This document shows, one piece after another, positions 5,990 to 6,637 of a stretch of DNA of 6,637 nucleotides. Where the stretch lies: positions 1-6,637 of the forward strand of contig CAZXOP010000106.1 of assembly GCA_964642235.1 (NCBI GenBank). The letters are read 5' to 3'. This stretch comes from CAYSND01 sp964642235. GTDB taxonomy: Bacteria > Bacteroidota > Bacteroidia > Bacteroidales > UBA932. The notes beneath the pieces were generated by a model that was not told the origin of the DNA, did no database searches, and saw only the letters and a list, made by a program, of their open reading frames with translations. How positions within the stretch are numbered: the first letter of the stretch is position 1; every line of letters begins with the position of its first letter. Position numbers and translations under genes: made by a program.

Positions 5990-6184
5990 ATGGAAAAACT
6001 CAAAACACGAAAGATAATTGATATGTTGCGTGCTGATGGGTGGTATTTGGTTAGACAGAAAGGTAGTCATAGGCAATTCAAACACCCCTCTAAAAAGGGG
6101 ATAGTTACTATAAATGGAAAGCTAAATGAAACGCAATCACAGTTCTTATTAAATAGTATATATAAACAAGCAGGGTGGAAATAG
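5990..6184 (+). CDS. hicA: HicA-family mRNA interferase toxin (type II toxin-antitoxin)
   Basis: A 64-aa protein with the HicA double-stranded-RNA-binding-like fold signature: an N-terminal KTRKIIDMLRADGWYLVRQ segment, then KGSHRQFKHP (residues 24-33) containing the catalytic His27, a short GIVTING beta hairpin, and a final helix ending in the family-typical SIYKQAGW. HicA toxins cleave mRNA and tmRNA and stop translation until bound by HicB. The C-terminal half (residues 41-55) departs from the PxHxGKxIxxGTL pattern of classical HicA, a variation I associate with Bacteroidales copies. The ATG is about 16 nt from the predicted transcription start, and there is no Shine-Dalgarno sequence. hicB follows after a 16-nt gap, the toxin-first order common for this family. 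The gene is A/T-rich, consistent with mobile toxin-antitoxin modules. Confidence 0.92.
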   Translation: MEKLKTRKIIDMLRADGWYLVRQKGSHRQFKHPSKKGIVTINGKLNETQSQFLLNSIYKQAGWK

Positions 6185-6200
6185 CCCACCTAATAATGTT

Positions 6201-6599
6201 ATGGAAAAAATAAAAGTATTAGTAGATTGGTGTGATAATTTTGGAGCTGTAAGCCCTATATTGGATGGGTGTGTTGCCACTCATAAAACATTTGAAGGGG
6301 TACAGAAAGCCTATTTGTCAGCTTTGGAATTTCATTTAGAAGGTATGCAGACAAATGGAGAAGATATACCAGTTTCGCTTCAAGGGGAGTATGAATTAGA
6401 GTGGGAGCTGACTGTACAGGCACTTCTACATCGCTTCGATGGTGTAATAACCAGGGCATCATTAGCTCGGGCTACAGGTATTAATGAAAAACAGTTAGGA
6501 CATTATATGAGTGGTCATCGTAATCCACGGAAGGACAAAAGAGAGCAAATTATAGCAGGATTACATAACATCGGGAAAGAGTTTATTTCTGTAATGTAG
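6201..6599 (+). CDS. hicB: HicB-family antitoxin with C-terminal HTH domain
   Basis: A 132-aa protein in two parts. Residues 1-75 form the HicB partial RNase H-like domain, recognisable from VDWCDNFGAVSP (8-19), DGCVATHKTFEGV (22-34), ALEFHLEGM (41-49) and the IPVSLQGEYELEWEL segment. Residues about 80-125 are a helix-turn-helix of the XRE type, with VITRASLARATGINEKQLGHY (82-102) followed by SGHRNPRKDKREQI. The N-terminal domain neutralises HicA and the HTH should bind the hicAB promoter, possibly at the inverted repeat 5946-5963. The initiation context TATGGAAAAA is shared with hicA, both being A-rich and without a Shine-Dalgarno sequence. The start at 6201 gives the complete first beta strand. 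Nothing appears truncated. Confidence 0.92.
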   Translation: MEKIKVLVDWCDNFGAVSPILDGCVATHKTFEGVQKAYLSALEFHLEGMQTNGEDIPVSLQGEYELEWELTVQALLHRFDGVITRASLARATGINEKQLGHYMSGHRNPRKDKREQIIAGLHNIGKEFISVM

Positions 6600-6637
6600 A
6601 TTGTTTTTTCAGGAAAAAATAGTTGAAAATATTTGGA
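6600..6637. other. Short noncoding tail after hicB
   Basis: These 38 nt contain no gene. The only structure is a short palindrome, TTTTTTC (6604-6610) and GAAAAAA (6613-6619), with a 2-nt centre. It lacks a GC stem or a trailing T-tract on the plus strand, so I do not call it a terminator. Confidence 0.4.

Noticed and set aside
6196..6213. Five-codon upstream reading frame overlapping the hicB start (ATG TTA TGG AAA AAA TAA)
   Set aside because: The ATG may be coincidental in an A/T-rich leader; nothing shows that it is translated or regulatory.
6604..6619. Palindrome TTTTTTC-AG-GAAAAAA downstream of hicB as an intrinsic terminator
   Set aside because: The stem is almost all A-T, the loop is too small, and there is no T-tract after it on the plus strand.

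Overview
The window looks like a Bacteroidales (Bacteroidota) chromosome segment. Three promoter-like sites carry the TAnnTTTG -7 element typical of the phylum's housekeeping sigma factor. Start codons lack clear Shine-Dalgarno sequences and have A/T-rich leaders. The HicB antitoxin and the N-terminus of the DUF1016 nuclease are of types I know mainly from Bacteroidetes. Family or genus cannot be fixed from the sequence.

Layout. Positions 4516 down to 1 (minus strand) form one tightly packed, probably single transcription unit: a divergent DUF62 (SAM hydroxide adenosyltransferase-like) protein, MazG nucleotide pyrophosphohydrolase, the tRNA t6A37 dehydratase TcdA, a five-helix LTA-synthase/MdoB-like membrane phosphotransferase, and the 5' end of a DUF1016/YhcG-type PDDEXK nuclease that runs off the left edge. 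Successive junctions are a 7-nt gap, a 1-nt overlap, an 11-nt overlap and a 9-nt gap, so translational coupling is likely. An 84-nt divergent intergenic region (4517-4600) with two back-to-back -7 elements separates this unit from a plus-strand CoA-transferase of the 4-hydroxybutyrate/butyryl-CoA:acetate type (4601-5917). Further right, a well-formed promoter with a possible operator drives a hicA-hicB toxin-antitoxin pair (5990-6599). The last 38 nt hold no gene. No intergenic stretch exceeds 300 nt, and I see no tRNA, rRNA, CRISPR array, insertion sequence or strong intrinsic terminator.

How it fits together. The middle of the window is mostly housekeeping (nucleotide sanitation, tRNA modification, envelope polymer chemistry) plus a fermentative CoA-transferase. 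It is bracketed by accessory-type genes, a DUF1016 nuclease on the left and a HicAB module on the right. I do not see a convincing undescribed multi-gene system. The most questionable items are the DUF62 protein, which appears to lack the catalytic residues of characterised SAM hydrolases; the Ser in place of the usual Thr nucleophile in the LTA-synthase-like enzyme; and the nuclease appended to a housekeeping operon.
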